Of a DNA stretch of 64,000 bases, positions 43,981 to 56,376 are shown in pieces. The position numbers and the translations under genes were made by a program. Each line of letters opens with the position of its first letter. The stretch's first letter is position 1. A model generated the notes under the pieces. That model ran no database searches. It was given only the letters and a program-made list of their open reading frames with translations, and was not told where the DNA came from. The stretch is from Rhizomys pruinosus (taxonomy: Eukaryota > Chordata > Mammalia > Rodentia > Spalacidae), in NCBI GenBank assembly GCA_009823505.1, contig VZQC01005577.1:124001-188000 (forward strand). The letters are read 5' to 3'.

Positions 43981-46900
43981 CAAATGGAAGGATGGATGGG
44001 TATATTTGTCTTTCTCAGTCATTACTTTTCCTCCCCCAGTGGTGGTCTTGAGGGGAAGGATTTTACTTGCCTTTGTCTAATGCTGTAGCAATAGAGTGGG
44101 CTCATGATTAGTGTTGGGTAAGTAGTGACCGAAAGATGAGGGAGCTAGTGATGGCAAATCCCAAGTTAACCAGGAAGAAATGCTTTCTGAGCCCAACAGG
44201 CTTCCATGCAAGAAATCTCTGTACTCTGAACCTGAAAACAGAACTCCAAAAAATCTGAGAAAAAGAAGGGCCAGGTAGTATTTGGTGGCCGCATTGTGTG
44301 TGAAAGGGCAACTTTTGGAGCTCAAACATGAGGTTCAAATCCAAGCGTGGTGCTTAATCTCTGGGGATGAGAGGTGAACCCATCAATAGCTGTATGCCTC
44401 TATTTCATAGCTGGAAAGAGATTAGTAGTAACACCAGAGGTTGCTGAGCCACCTCCCTGTCAAGTCCAGGTGCCCACTCATGCTATTCCCTTGTCAGAGG
44501 TCTTCCCTGAAAGCTGTCTTCTATTGACTCAGAACCTGGCTCAGAACCTGCCTCAAGCTATGCTCTCAGATGCCTTACTGACCACCCTGATCATTTGAAG
44601 TGTTCTATGATCTCTGTTACAGGATGTCCAGTGTCTGTGATGGATGTTCCACCAGGGTTGTAACCTTGAAGGTGAAGCTGTTGTCTCTGGCTTCATCCCA
44701 CATGATCCTGCATTCACAGCCACTCATGGCGATGCCACGAGAGGAACTCACAGGAGATACACTGCCTAATTTCCCTGTGGTCCCTGAGCCTCCCGCACCC
44801 CAGGCCACACTCCCTCTGTGGATACCCCCAAGAACCCTACAACCAAAGCTGCAGCACCTTCACTTTTACAGATGGGAGCAGAGAAGGAAATCTCAAGTCT
44901 GATACAAGTGATTGCCTGAGGGAAAAGTGCCTGGGTGCCTGGGGACCAAAAGGTGCGTGCGTAATGAGCAAGGCCCAAGCCATGGCCAGTGACAAGAGGG
45001 GGAGGCACCGGGGTAGGCACGGCGCGAACGACCAAAGCATTCGGTCCACGGAGCTGCGGCCAGCACCAGCAAGGCCTGGAGACACCAAACCTGCCAGCTA
45101 AGACGCTCCATGAATATTTAACAGCCGTCAATATTTAATTAGTGCAGACAGATTAACTCTGAAATCACACACACTGGCTCTGGGCTCCCCACTCCTGGAA
45201 GAGGAAACCGGGGAAGAAAGAGGGGAGCCCCAAGGGAGGGCCATGTTGAAGTCTGTCTCAGGAGGTGCTGGGGACAGTGGGGTGAGGGTCGAGCCAGGCA
45301 GAGGGGCTGGGAGAGGAGGCCCCTGCATCCCCACCAGCCCCTCGAGGGCCTGCTCCAGACCAGGCCTGACTTCAGGAGCAGGTGTGGGTGTGTAATTACC
45401 TCTGCGCCTTCGAGGTGCTGGATTATGCTGTTTATTGCGTTCACAGCAGTACCGGGACTTTCAGTCCCTTCCGTTTCTCTGAGTTGTTATCCCATCTTGT
45501 GTCACTTTTCCATTCAATGAAGCATCCCTGGCCATCGTTACCTGGTTTTCAACTGCCATGGTCAATGCCTTTTTTATCATGAAATTTGGTCAGGAACTTG
45601 CAGAATGCCAAAGCTGGAGCTGGGCTCTGCCTCCTTCTGCAGTGGACTTGAGCCCTGTATCCCTGACCCTCCTCTTGTGCTCTCGGGTCCTTGCATGCTG
45701 TGCTCTCTGCCTTGAGCAACCCTGGCTGCCTCTACCTCCATAAATTCCTGGCTCACAGGACTCTTTCTCCAGGATACCTTCAGCAGCACACTTGTTTGCA
45801 ATTGGGTTTGCCTCCCTGTCTCCTCCAGAAAGAGTTCTTCAAAGAGAAATCCAAACTTCTAAGCACATTAGGAAGGGGCATCAACTGGGTGCTTGATCAT
45901 TTGTTTTTAATTTTAATAAATTGAAGTAAAAGGAGGTTTTAGCTAAGACCTGGAGAGCAGCAAAAGTGCACTATGTAGATGACTGTGTATCAGTTAGTTA
46001 CTGCTGTATAACAAACAACTCCGAATCCCCAGCAGCATGTATTGATACGCATTTGGTATAAAGGATATTCAGTCTAGCTTATTTTCAGCTCATGTAAATT
46101 CCCCTGAACAATCACACTTGAGCCACAGCAGCTGGGGGAGCCCCAATTCCCACTGAAGGATGTGGTTGGTGGTACTGTGTTCTGAGGATCTGTCCTCCAC
46201 TCCAGACACAGGCTAGCTAGGATATGAACATCGCACAGCAATGACAAGGTGTCTGAGGACATGTCTGGCCACACAAGCACAACTCATGTCTCCACTTGTG
46301 AGATGTTCCTAATGTTTTGTTGACCAAAGTGAGTCAGTCACATGAAGTGAAAAGCGAGGAGGTGGAGTCTTCCTACGGTGGATGGAGCCATGGGAAGGGG
46401 TAGAGAAGGTGCTGAGGGACCAGGATCCTAACTGAGGAGATGGGCTCTCATGGCGCCATCCACAGGACCCAGAGTGGCCGAGACCCCAGGCAGAATAGGT
46501 CACTAATGAGGGGCTCGTAGCCAGAGTCCTTTCCTCACACACTTCATCCCACCCCATCCTCGCCTGGTACCCTGGAGTAACCCTGGTGGACCCCTGGGTT
46601 AACCCCCCACCTCCCCCACAGGACCCCAACAGACTCTCTCTTCTCTTCCTCTCATATCTCATTCTTAGCAAATTTCATGGAGCCTTGCCACATCTACCGC
46701 CCCCCAAATACATATAATTAAAATATCTGCCAAGGATGTAATAATTTCATCAGCTAATTCCTTCCAGATCCCCAGGCCTATATCCGGGCATGGTGATTTG
46801 GACCCAATAGGTATCATCCAATTTTTCTAAGTATTCTCTTCCTACCTTTCATCAACTATATTGACAAGGTTTCTGTCCCTTTCTAATTGCCTATGCTTTG

Positions 46901-47100
46901 GATTTTTTTTCTTCTTTTCCTTGTTAAAGGCCAATTTTACAAAGCACTTCAGCAGCTCAGCCATTTTTATCATCATCATTAATTTTATTTCCCTTCTCAT
47001 TATTAATGGGCCGGGCAGTTTTCAAGTAGTTCTTTCCCCTGATATATATGCAAACTGCCCTTCTTACGCCTTCTGGGGGCCCTCAGGCTCTCTGCAGCTT
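43977..47100. other. Unassigned non-coding sequence
   Basis: No gene. 44460-44600 has L2-like phrases ('gaggtcttccctgaaagctg'). 45095-45180 is AT-rich, homeodomain-site-rich and repeat-free. 45985-46060 belongs to the same unnamed ancient repeat as 29420-29500. Confidence 0.45.
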
Positions 47101-48960
47101 TTTTTAAAATTAATTTTCATTTTTTATTGATGCTTTGTGTATTTCATACATCATTTTCCAATTCAGTTCAGGCATATTTCCCTTTCCCTTCCCCCCACCC
47201 TACCCCACCCCATCCCAGATCATGCATTCTGCCATAACTGTCCTGCATCTTTCTCTTTTTTTTTTTTCATTTTTAACAGTAAGTGATAATTTATGAGTAC
47301 AAGCATCCTTCATGTAAAACCAATTTGCAAGCAGTTGTGCCCAAACCCACACAGCCCATGGGTCCCACCACCCAGTAGGGGGGGGGCTTGTATGTTCAAT
47401 CAAGTTGATCAAATGAGTGTACAGACTATATTGTTGTAGTTTCACCATTCACCCCAATCGCAGCCCTTACATTCTACCACACCCCCTCTTCCGCAGATTG
47501 TTCCCTAGGCTTAGAAAAGGGGACTGATGGAGAGAAGCAAAACAGATCTACTTTCTCTGGAGCTGTCTCTTGGACTCTGTCAATCTGGCTGTTTCCTTTC
47601 ATGGGCTGACAGTTTGTCCCGGAATAACCTTCGATCCTACTAATGAAGCACAAGCATTAGATATATAGGTATTTTAAAACAGTACTAATTGTTATGGTAG
47701 GTTACTTTATATAGACACAGATATTTGGATGGTTGTTATCCATGAATTACATTTTTTTTCTGTTAAATATGACAGGGGTCTTACTGTGGCTTATAAAATC
47801 TCCTAACCATTAGAGGATGAAGCTGTGTGGCATCAGCCCGTGGGTTATTTCCTCAAGGAGAGAGTAATAGCCATTAGATTTGGGATGTACAGGACACATG
47901 TGCTGCTGCCACTGCTGCACAGTAATTCCAGGCAGGTGGTGTGCTGGTGCGACGGAGGAGTCTTGCTTGACTCAAGGAGACCTATATTTGCTTTATTGGT
48001 TTAGTGGCCTTTGGAAACACTCTCTGGTATTCCAGAGGCATCTGTACACTTGCAAGTGTGGTCTCAATACATCTTTTCTTGTTTACATCAGGTCTTCGCA
48101 GCAGGGCCTTATCAGTTCACTTCTTGCAGGTATCCCAGTTTGGAGGCAAGGAGCCCTTTACCTTTTGTGGGGGCCTGGATCCCCTGGCCAACATCTCCTT
48201 TGGTAGAATAATCCATTCTGGATGTCAGAGCTCCTGTATATTATATTTTGCTGTTAAGTGCATAGCTTAAGAGAACTTTAGTATTTTATTTGTTTCTGAA
48301 TAGAGAATAATCCTTTTCACAGTTCCTATGTCTATTAGTCAATTAAAGAAGGCAGTTTTACCGGTTTTATAAGAGATTACCTCTATAACAGTTGGCTCCA
48401 ATTAACAGTTGGCTCCAATTTACAGTTGAAGAACGACATCATCATCATATTTCTCCTTGTTCTATGGGGAGGTAAGAAAGTCTCTCGTATTAAAACCTTT
48501 GTGGCACCTAGAAGGTAAGTTTCATTAGGACTCATAAATAGTTGTTACAAGTAGGATCCACAGAGGGGTTTGATATTTGTAGCAATCTGAGGCTTTTCTT
48601 CCTTTCAATGTTCAGACGGGCCAACCTTTCTGCTGGCACTTTCTGGTACATCCTACTCAATGCAAAGCTGTATTTTTTCCTTCTCAGCCGTTAAGTTGGT
48701 GACATTTTGACCTGTTGGAACATACAAATCTTTTCCCGTAGTTAGTTTTAAGATTTGAATTGCAAGGTTTTTGACAAAAAGGTTTCATATCTATCTGTAT
48801 CCCCCTTTTTTATTTTAGGCTTTTGTTTTTTGACCCACGAGTCTCAAAAAAGCCGTTGTATTATACATACCTATAGGGTGGAATCAAGGCACAGATTTCA
48901 TCAAATTCACCCATGCTGTTTTGGGTGACTGTATGTGAATAACTTGGGAAGCAAACTTAA
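47101..48960 (-). mobile_element. Rodent L1 3' region (3' UTR-like), inverted
   Basis: It begins at the left with a T-run and 'tttttattgatgctttgtg', then a C-rich CCCTTCCCCCCACCCTACCC block, as in inverted rodent L1 3' ends. The left 150 bp match a second copy at 63239. Further right the sequence is AT-rich with no ORF2 piece that I recognise, so its right part (48300-48960) is less sure. Confidence 0.5.
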
Positions 48961-49329
48961 TTTTTAAGTTAAATCATCCTATAGGTAAAAGAGAATGCTA
49001 CTCTTCTCTTGGCTGCCCTTCTGCCTCCCAAAGCCTGGGTGGACTCTGGATCTTCCTTGTCCTGCCTGTGCTGCCTTCTGTGGCCCCCAGCCTTACCCTT
49101 CCTCCCTCCGGAGGCTCAGTGTCCACCTCAGGGCCTCAGAGGGCTCCACCAGGGAGTCGGCTCATCTGTACCCTCTCTGAGAGCAGAGGGGCTCATTTGT
49201 CTGTCCTGGCAGTCAGAGAGAAGGGACCAGAAACCCCCGGACTCTCTCAGAACCCGGCTGCACCTCTTTGAGACTCCAGAGCAAAAATCTGTGCAGAAGG
49301 AGTCTCCAGTGCGGAACTTCTTAAATGAA

Positions 49330-49850
49330 GTGATTGAAGCATCATTGACACACAAATTCGCCCATTTTAAGTGTTTAATCATTAAATTCAACAAATTTCA
49401 TAAATTGACCATGTTGTGCAATCATCACCAACAACCTACTTTTGGAACATTTTAATCACCCCCAACAAGAGCCTTCATTTATAATTAATTGCACTTCCTA
49501 CCTTATCCCAGGGATAACCTCCCATCTGCTCTCTGTCTCTCTAGATTTGCCTTGCCTGAACATTTCATTGAAGTAGACCTTTGTGCCTGGCTTCTTTCTC
49601 TTAGCCTGACTGTGAGGTTCACCCATTTATATTATGCATCCGTATCTGTATTTCATTGGCTGCAGCCACACCTTATTTAATGATTCACTTGTTGATGAGG
49701 ATTTGAGTAGCTTTTTTTTTTTGATGATTATGAATAGTACCACAGTCAGCATTTGCATACATATGCAAATACATATGTTCCTCTCTGTGGACATGTGTTT
49801 CATGTTTCCTAGGAGTATAATTGCAGGTCCTATGATGAATTTTACTTGTT
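49330..49850 (-). mobile_element. Old L1 (L1M-type) fragment, inverted
   Basis: Phrases such as 'gtgcaatcatcaccaacaac', 'ttttaatcacccccaacaag', 'gcctggcttctttctcttag' and 'ttatgaatagtaccacagtc' follow an inverted mammalian L1M 3' region. It is diverged and lacks young-L1 features. Confidence 0.72.
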
Positions 49851-49861
49851 AAAAAAATTGC

Positions 49862-50110
49862 TGGGGCTGGGGCTGGAGAGATGGCCTAGCGGTTAAGAGC
49901 ACTGACTGCTCTTACAGAGGACCCAGGTTCGATCCCCAGAACCCACATGGAGGCCGAGAGCCGTCTGAAACTCCAATTCCAGGAGAACTCCAGTTCCAGG
50001 GGAATCTGACACCTTCTTCTGACCTCCGTGGCATTGCACGACACAGGTGCACAGACTTGCATGCAGACAGTACATTCATACACATACAGAAATAAATAAA
50101 AATTTTTTTA
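49862..50110 (+). mobile_element. B2 SINE (17-bp duplication subfamily), first of three
   Basis: Full B2 with the doubled AACTCCAATTCCAGGAG motif. AAAAAATTGC flanks it (49852-49861 and 50111-50120). It inserted at the edge of the old L1. Confidence 0.93.
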
Positions 50111-50120
50111 AAAAAATTGC

Positions 50121-50360
50121 CAGGGCTGGAGAGATGGCTCAGCAGTTAAGAGCACCTACTGCTCTTGCGGAGGACCCTGGTTTGACTCCATGTGGTGGCT
50201 AAGAACCATCTTTAATTCCAGTTCCAGGGGAATCTGACACCCTTTTCTGACCTCCGAGTCATTGCACTACTACACGGGTGCACCAACCTACATGCAGACA
50301 GTACACTCATACACATAAAAATAATAAGTAAATAAATAAATAAATAAATAAAAATTTTAA
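50121..50360 (+). mobile_element. B2 SINE, second of three
   Basis: GGGCTGGAGAGATGGCTCAG head, 'tttaattccagttccagggg' in single copy and an (AAAT)n tail. Confidence 0.9.
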
Positions 50361-50373
50361 AAACTTTCCAAGC

Positions 50374-50601
50374 TGGGGCTGGAGAGATGGATGGCTCAGC
50401 AGTTAAGAACACTGGCTACTTTTGCGGAGGACCCAGGTTCAATTCCCAGCACCCACATGGCAGCTAACAACTATCTGTAACTCCAGTTCCAAGGGATCTG
50501 ATGCCCTTTTCTGACCTCCACAGGTATTGCACAACTTGAGTGCACTTAACATCATGTAGGCAACACTCTCATATACATAAAATAAAAATAATAAATAAAA
50601 T
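50374..50601 (+). mobile_element. B2 SINE, third of three
   Basis: The head has an ATGG duplication (GAGATGGATGGCTCAGC). A single AACTCCAGTTCCAAGGG block and an A-rich tail follow. Confidence 0.9.
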
Positions 50602-50616
50602 AGCAGTGTTTTGGTG

Positions 50617-50756
50617 TTTTTTGAGACAGGGTCTCCCTATAGCCCCAGCTGTCCTGGAACTCACTCTGTAGACCAGGCTGGCCTTGAACTCACAAAGATC
50701 TGCCTGCCTCTTCCTCCCAAGTGCTAGGATTAAAGGCGTGCACCACCATGCCAGGC
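50617..50756 (-). mobile_element. B1 SINE
   Basis: Inverted B1: GAGACAGGGTCTCCCTATAG, CAGGCTGGCCTTGAACTCAC, GGATTAAAGGCGTGCACCAC. Confidence 0.94.
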
Positions 50757-51107
50757 TAAAATAGTTTTTAAAAAGAACTACCAAACTGTTCCACCAGCAG
50801 CAACAAAAGCAGCAACTGCAGAGTGTCTCCTTCCTCCTGCTCTGCCTGCACTGGTTATCACTGCTCTTGAGTAACAGCGGCAGGGGCAGCATCATGAGGA
50901 GTCTTCAGGCCGCTTCTCTTCGGATTCCTTAGTGCCTGGCGATATGAAGCACCTTTAATGGGTTTACTTCTCTCATTGTTTGAACAGATTCATTCATAAG
51001 GTACCTACTATATGATGGAAAGATCTAGAGACCAGCAAACAATAGGTAAAATTTTTCATCATACTTAAGAGTCTTGAGACAGACTGACACATCAAATGTT
51101 ACTGGTG

Positions 51108-51400
51108 GGGCTCGGGGGATTGCCTAGTCAGTAAAGCACTCTCAGTCCACAGAACCCATGTGAAAATGCCAAGCATAGTGGCATGTGCTTGTAATCCATC
51201 GCTGGGGATGCAGGGACAGAAGGATCCCAGGGGCTCCCTGGCCAGCAGACCAGCCTAACTAGTGAGCTTCAGGTCAATGAGAGATCCTGCCAAGAGTTGG
51301 TGGCACCTGTGGATGACACACCAGGTTGTTCTCTGGCCTCCATTCACATGCACACAGAAGCATCCACAGGCATACAAGTATACACACATGCGTGCACGCA
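51108..51400 (+). mobile_element. B4-type composite SINE
   Basis: Head GGGGCTCGGGGGATTGCC, middle 'tgtaatccatcgctgggg', CCTGGCCAGCAGACCAGCC, then a 'tctggcctccattcacatgc' tail with CA-rich end. Confidence 0.7.
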
Positions 51401-51942
51401 CCTAAAAAAAAGTGTTATATGGTGACAACTAATAGCCAATAAGAACAGCGATAATGCACAGAAGGAGTATGTGAGGTGGCTCAAACCATCACCAAGCACA
51501 GGCCTGGAGGAAGGGGACAGCTCACTCTGGAGGGTGTCTGGGAGGAGAGGGTTACAGGTGAAGAGAACAGACTTGACCAAAGCTTTGGGTTGGCAATGCA
51601 GGGGTGTCTACCTGAGGACAGGTAAGAAACTTTGAAGGTAATCAGATTATGAGGTAAGAGTATTTTACATGACAGCCTAAGACTGGGAACCAGGACGTGC
51701 TGCAGGGGAGACGCTGCTCCTGGGTGCAAGTCTTTGCTCATCCTCACCGGCCCCTGAGAGTCAAGAATTCACCATGTCTTATCACAGCTAGGCTTTCCTT
51801 GTGGGAGATGTCAGGAGATGGGTGAGGGGAGAAGACTCCAGAAGAGAGGCTGATATTCACTCCACGACAAAATTTCCTCGACGAGAAGGAAAAAGGCGCT
51901 TTTCTTTACCCAGTAACACTTGAGGCAAAGCAAATGTCTTAG
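51401..51942. other. Unassigned non-coding sequence
   Basis: No gene or repeat recognised. Confidence 0.4.
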
Positions 51943-52265
51943 TTTCTTTACCTGTTGCTGTGATAAAAATACCCTGGCAAGAACAACTTAAGGAAGGGTT
52001 TGTTTCAGCTTACAGTCTGAGGTTCTACCCCAACGCGGTGAGGAGCTGCAACGGGAGAGCACACTGCACGCTTGTGCACCGCTCACGTTCTCCTCTGTTC
52101 AGGTAGCCTAGGATCCTAGCCCAGGGAGTGGAACCACCCAGAGTGGACTGTTCTTCCCACACCTGCTAACATAGCAAACAGAATCCCCCACAGGTGTGTC
52201 CGAGGCTCATCCCTCAGGTAACTAGAGAGCTCCTTAAGCTGGCAGTTTGGATTAGCCATCGCAGC
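51943..52265 (-). mobile_element. LTR of the ERVL-MaLR type, inverted
   Basis: TGTCTTAGTTTCTTTACCTG and CTGTGATAAAAATACCCTGG, then GGGTTTGTTTCAGCTTACAG, are the inverted 3' end of a MaLR LTR. 'gagtggaaccacccagagtg' lies further in. The right border is uncertain. Confidence 0.7.
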
Positions 52266-52868
52266 CAGCATCAGCCATTTTGTCTCATGTTGCGTTCTGC
52301 CTGCTGCAGCAGCATAGCCAACACAGGCCAGCTGCTCCAGGACACTGGACTCTGCTCTCTGTCCCCAGATGCTGGTTTTGCCCCACCCCCACCCCCACAC
52401 CACACCCAGCTGTTGATCCTTGTAGCTGGGGAACTCCCAACACTCTCTTCTGTCTCACTGCGTCTTCCACTATTGATCTACCCCTGTTGACCTCCTAACA
52501 TCCTTTCTACTGTGTCTTCAAACTTGCTGCTTGGCACTGACATTTCCAAGCACAGGGACTTAGCAGCCTTTTCCGTGTGATTCTAGCTCGTTCTGTATCT
52601 GAGGTGTCTCAGAATTCATTATATTTCCCTGTACTTCTTTAACCTCCTACTTGCCACAGCTGAATATTTCTGACTGCCATTCATGTGCTAAAATCCTAAT
52701 CCTTATGTGAAGGTATTTGGACAAAGAGACTCCTGGGAAGTTATTGTATATTAAGGGTGGAACCCTCATGAAAAGGATTAGTGCCCTATAAGAAGAAACC
52801 AAAGAGATCTGGGGGAAAGTGTAATCTATAGAGCTTGCCATGTGCACATGAGGACCCAAGAACCCCAA
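52266..52868. other. Unassigned non-coding sequence
   Basis: No gene. A C/A-rich CCACCCCCACCCCCACACC tract lies near 52381-52402. Confidence 0.4.
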
Positions 52869-53250
52869 AAAGCTAGGTGTGGTAGAATATACTTATAATC
52901 CCAGCACTGGGGAGGCAGAGACAGGAGGATCCCTGAAGTTCACTGGCCCACCAGTCTAGCTGAATTCCTGACCTCAAGGTTCAGTTAGAAACCCTGCCTT
53001 AAAAACATAAGGTGGAGAGCAATTGAGAAAGACACCTGGCATCATCCTCTGGCTTCTACATGCACTTGGATAGATGTATACGCTTACCTCCCTACACACA
53101 CATGCACATACAAACATGAATGCATATATATCACACAGCACATATACAAACAAGGTAGACAGAGAAGTAACAAACACCCAAGGTTGACCTCTGGCCTAGA
53201 CACACATGTATATGCGTGTGCACACACAAGTTCATACACATACACACAGA
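52869..53250 (+). mobile_element. B1/B4-type SINE with expanded CA-rich tail
   Basis: GCTAGGTGTGGTAGAATATA, AATCCCAGCACTGGGGAGGC, CTGGCCCACCAGTCTAGC, 'gaaagacacctggcatcatc'. A second tail-like copy ('cacccaaggttgacctctgg') follows at 53174, so the 3' part seems duplicated. Confidence 0.65.
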
Positions 53251-53252
53251 AG

Positions 53253-53525
53253 GAAAAGGAGGAAGGTGAGAAGGAGGAGGAAGAAGAGGAAGAGAAAGAA
53301 GAGAAAGAAGAGGAAGAGGAGGAAGAAGAGGAAGAGGAGGAGGAAGAAAAGGAAGGAGGAGGAAGAGCAGGAAGAGAAGGAGGAAGAGCAGGAAGAGAAG
53401 GAGGAAGAGCAGGAAGAGAGGGAGGAAGAGAAGGAAGAGGAGAAGAAGGAAGAGAAGGAGGAAGAAGAGGAAGAAGGAGGAAGAGGAGGAAGAAGAGAAG
53501 GAGGAAGAGGAGGAGGAAGATAAGG
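53253..53525. repeat. 270-bp purine tract (GGA/GAA-rich)
   Basis: The plus strand is nearly all A and G, built of GGAAGA, GAGGAA and GAGCAGGAAGAGAAGGAG-like units. At 53360-53430 the last recurs about three times with period about 24. Only a few C or T interruptions occur. Long Glu/Lys/Arg-rich open frames here are a by-product. Confidence 0.93.
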
Positions 53526-54754
53526 AGGTAGGGGGCAGCCAGGGGACTAGCTAGCTCTACCATTTGAGGCCACATAAAGATATGGCTGTTTACAAACAAG
53601 AAGTGTGACTCTGCCCCCTGCTTTTAGATTTCCAACCTCCAGAACAGTAATAAACGCTTCATGTTTAAGAAACCAAGGAAGACTGTGGTGATTCGTTATA
53701 GCATTCTGAACTAACTGTGGTGCTCCTTCCTCTGCCTCTGCCCCATCCTACCTAGCCAAGGCAGCCACGTGGGGTCTGTATAGAACTGAGCATGTTCCAC
53801 ACCAAGTTCCACATATGCAGAAAGGCTGGATAGTCATGTGGAAGAAATGTCTCCCTTCCCCAGATTACTGGGTATGTCTGTTGGTCTGCAGATGTTAAGA
53901 AAGGTTATTAAATTTAAGTATAGGACTGAAGTATTTGAATTTCAAAGGCTGCCTGTGGTAACCAGAAAAAAAAAAAACTTGTCCCCAGAATGTGAAGGGA
54001 GTTGATACAAATGCTGAGTGACAATGGACAGCCCGACCTTTCCTCAGACTTGAGGATTTTGTGGTTCAGCAACATTTTTAAAGAGAAAATTGGAGGATTC
54101 ACAGAGTTGCCAGTTTTATAGACTGCTAAGTAGAGATGCTCAAGAAGTCAGCCAGAGTTTACAATCACTGTCTCTTCAGAGGGGAGAGAATATTTTCACA
54201 CCTAGAAAGTAGTGGAGCTATAATCCCAGGGGAAAAAAAGGACAATCACATTGAAAATGAATAAATTCAGTGTCATGAAAAGCTCGTTCATGTTTTTCTC
54301 GTTTCACCACAAGCTGATGAAAACGTTGGCATGCGGTGCTGGCACGCCTGAACGAGACACATCTTAATTCCCACAAAATCTGCACAGTGCTGAGTACCAC
54401 CCCTCCACCTCCATGCTGGGCTACCCTCTGGAATTTACCTCCAAGTTGGCCAAGTCCCATGAGAAGATGGAAGAAGAAAGCGGAGTCCTGCCCTCGGTTC
54501 CTCCTTCCTTTCAGAGCTGCTTCCCTGTGTCCTTTCTGAGGGGTCGTGTCATTCCTGCCTTTCCCAAGTTCCCAGCACACTCTCTGCCCCGGGTCCCATG
54601 ATAAGTCTCCTCCACAAATTTCTGATAAGAGCCCTCCTCTCATCCTAAGTCACTGGTTGCTAGCTTTCCCAGAATAGCTACTTCTTGGTAAATATCAGTT
54701 AAGTTTCGTGTCAAGGTTAAGGCAGTTTCCTGTCAGGTTCTGCAACCACATCAG
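53526..54754. other. Unassigned non-coding sequence
   Basis: A minus-strand frame of 141 codons (54643-54218) has no recognisable domain, splice context or codon regularity that I can judge. I do not call it a gene. Confidence 0.4.

Positions 54755-54794
<40 letters not shown>
54755..54794. repeat. (CA)n microsatellite
   Basis: A perfect CA run of about 40 bases. Confidence 0.95.
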
Positions 54795-54798
<4 letters not shown>

Positions 54799-56305
54799 GC
54801 AATGCTGGTGGGGGGGGGGCTCCCTTCTCACCAGGTCCCTCTTGGTCTTCTCTGTTTTACACCATGTTCAAGTCGCTATTAATAACTGTGGTTCAGGGGG
54901 CACAAAAGCACGAGGCAGGATGCTTTAGAGTCTGCGAGTCCAGATGTCACAGAAGAGTGTGATTCGTGAGTCAGGAGGGCAGTCCCTCTCGGAGGGCACT
55001 GCCCGCAGCATGGAGGGGAAGCAGTGAGCTGAGGAAGAAGAGCATCAGGTCTGAGGAGAGGCCAGGTGTCTGCATGTTCCCAACGACCTCCTGGTGTTGA
55101 GCTCTTTTTCTAATTTTTTTTTCTTTTTTTTTTTTTTTTTAAAACACAACTGTACCAGCCTCAAGGGTTGTGTGAGGGTAAAATGGATGAAGAGCCCAGG
55201 GCCCCAAACATGGCCTGGCCCCAGTGGGGGCTCCTTGCCCCCATTTCTTTGTAGGAGAGGATATGCAGGCAGAGCAGACATGGAGGGGAGAAGCTTGGTA
55301 AAGGCAAAAGCACAGGCTGTATATGAGCTTTTGAAAGATTTGATGAAATCACACACAGCCTGTCCCTAAACCAGCTGGGTCTGCAGCCCTCAGTCAGTTG
55401 GACACTCCTGACTGCTATACCCAGCTGCCTGGCTCAGGGTCAGGCAGACAAGCCCAGGTTGTAGTGCTTGCAGGCCCCATCCTCCCTCAAGCTGGAGACT
55501 CAGCTGGGCAGCTACCCCACCATCACACACCACATGCAGAGAGAGGAAGAGAGGTGTGCAATGTGCCCGAGTCCCCTCATCCACAGGCACCTAAGAGACT
55601 CCACCTTCAGGCTCAGGCTGGCACTTCCTCCCTGCCTGGCCGTACATGGCTACCATTTAGGAGAGGCCAAACCACCAGGGAGGAGTGACGAGGACCTCTC
55701 TTCAAACTCCACCCCGAAACTCAGGACAGAATGTTCCAGACTATGCAATGTGCTTCTGAGCCCATCAAGGAAACTGGCTGGGGTATTATTTGTGGAGGAT
55801 GCTAATTAGCTGGAATCCAATATAATAGAGATGTCACGGAAGGAAGAGAGGTCGAAGAAGGAAGTCAGAATCAGAACCATTCCCCTCCTCCCCGGCTTGG
55901 CCCCTCCTCCCCGGCTTGTCCCTTCCTCTCCTCCTCTTCTTTCCTCCTTCCCACAGAGGAATCGAGCAACCCAGGCCCACTCCAACCTGCTGGTGCCCCC
56001 TTCCCTTTCTCCTCTTCTTCCTCTTCCTCTTCTTCCTCCTCCTCACCCTCTTCTTCATCCTCCTCCACACTTGGCCCTAGAGAGTATTCTGCCACCTCCC
56101 ATCCCCTCCCACATCTTATCTCTCTAATAATTGTACATTTTCCTGAGACAAATTCAAAGGCTGAGGAGAGATGAAACAACTTCTCAGTCAATAGGCCCCT
56201 GAGCAAGTTTCTCTAAAGGACGCTTTTCTGACAAACTCATGGGCCTTGTTTGCACCGTGATTTCAAATTGAAGCCATGCCACGGGTCCTCAGCCGAGGCA
56301 GAATC
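54795..56305. other. Unassigned non-coding sequence with pyrimidine-rich part
   Basis: A T-run sits at 55125-55140. 55880-56070 is rich in CCTCCTCTTC units. No gene. Confidence 0.4.
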
Positions 56306-56376
56306 AGTCTATGATTTGGCTATCTGTAATCTATGATATGGCTATCAGTAATCTATGATTTGGCTATCTGTAGCCA
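56306..56376. repeat. Short tandem repeat, about 26-bp unit, three copies
   Basis: TCTATGATTTGGCTATCTGT with an AA spacer recurs three times with two substitutions in the middle copy. Confidence 0.85.

Noticed and set aside
53184..53531. 115- and 105-codon Glu/Lys/Arg-rich ORFs and a 171-codon antisense ORF
   Set aside because: Produced by the purine tract and its pyrimidine complement.
54218..54643. 141-codon minus-strand ORF
   Set aside because: Unrecognised composition, no domain, and a competing plus-strand frame. Not enough for a gene call.
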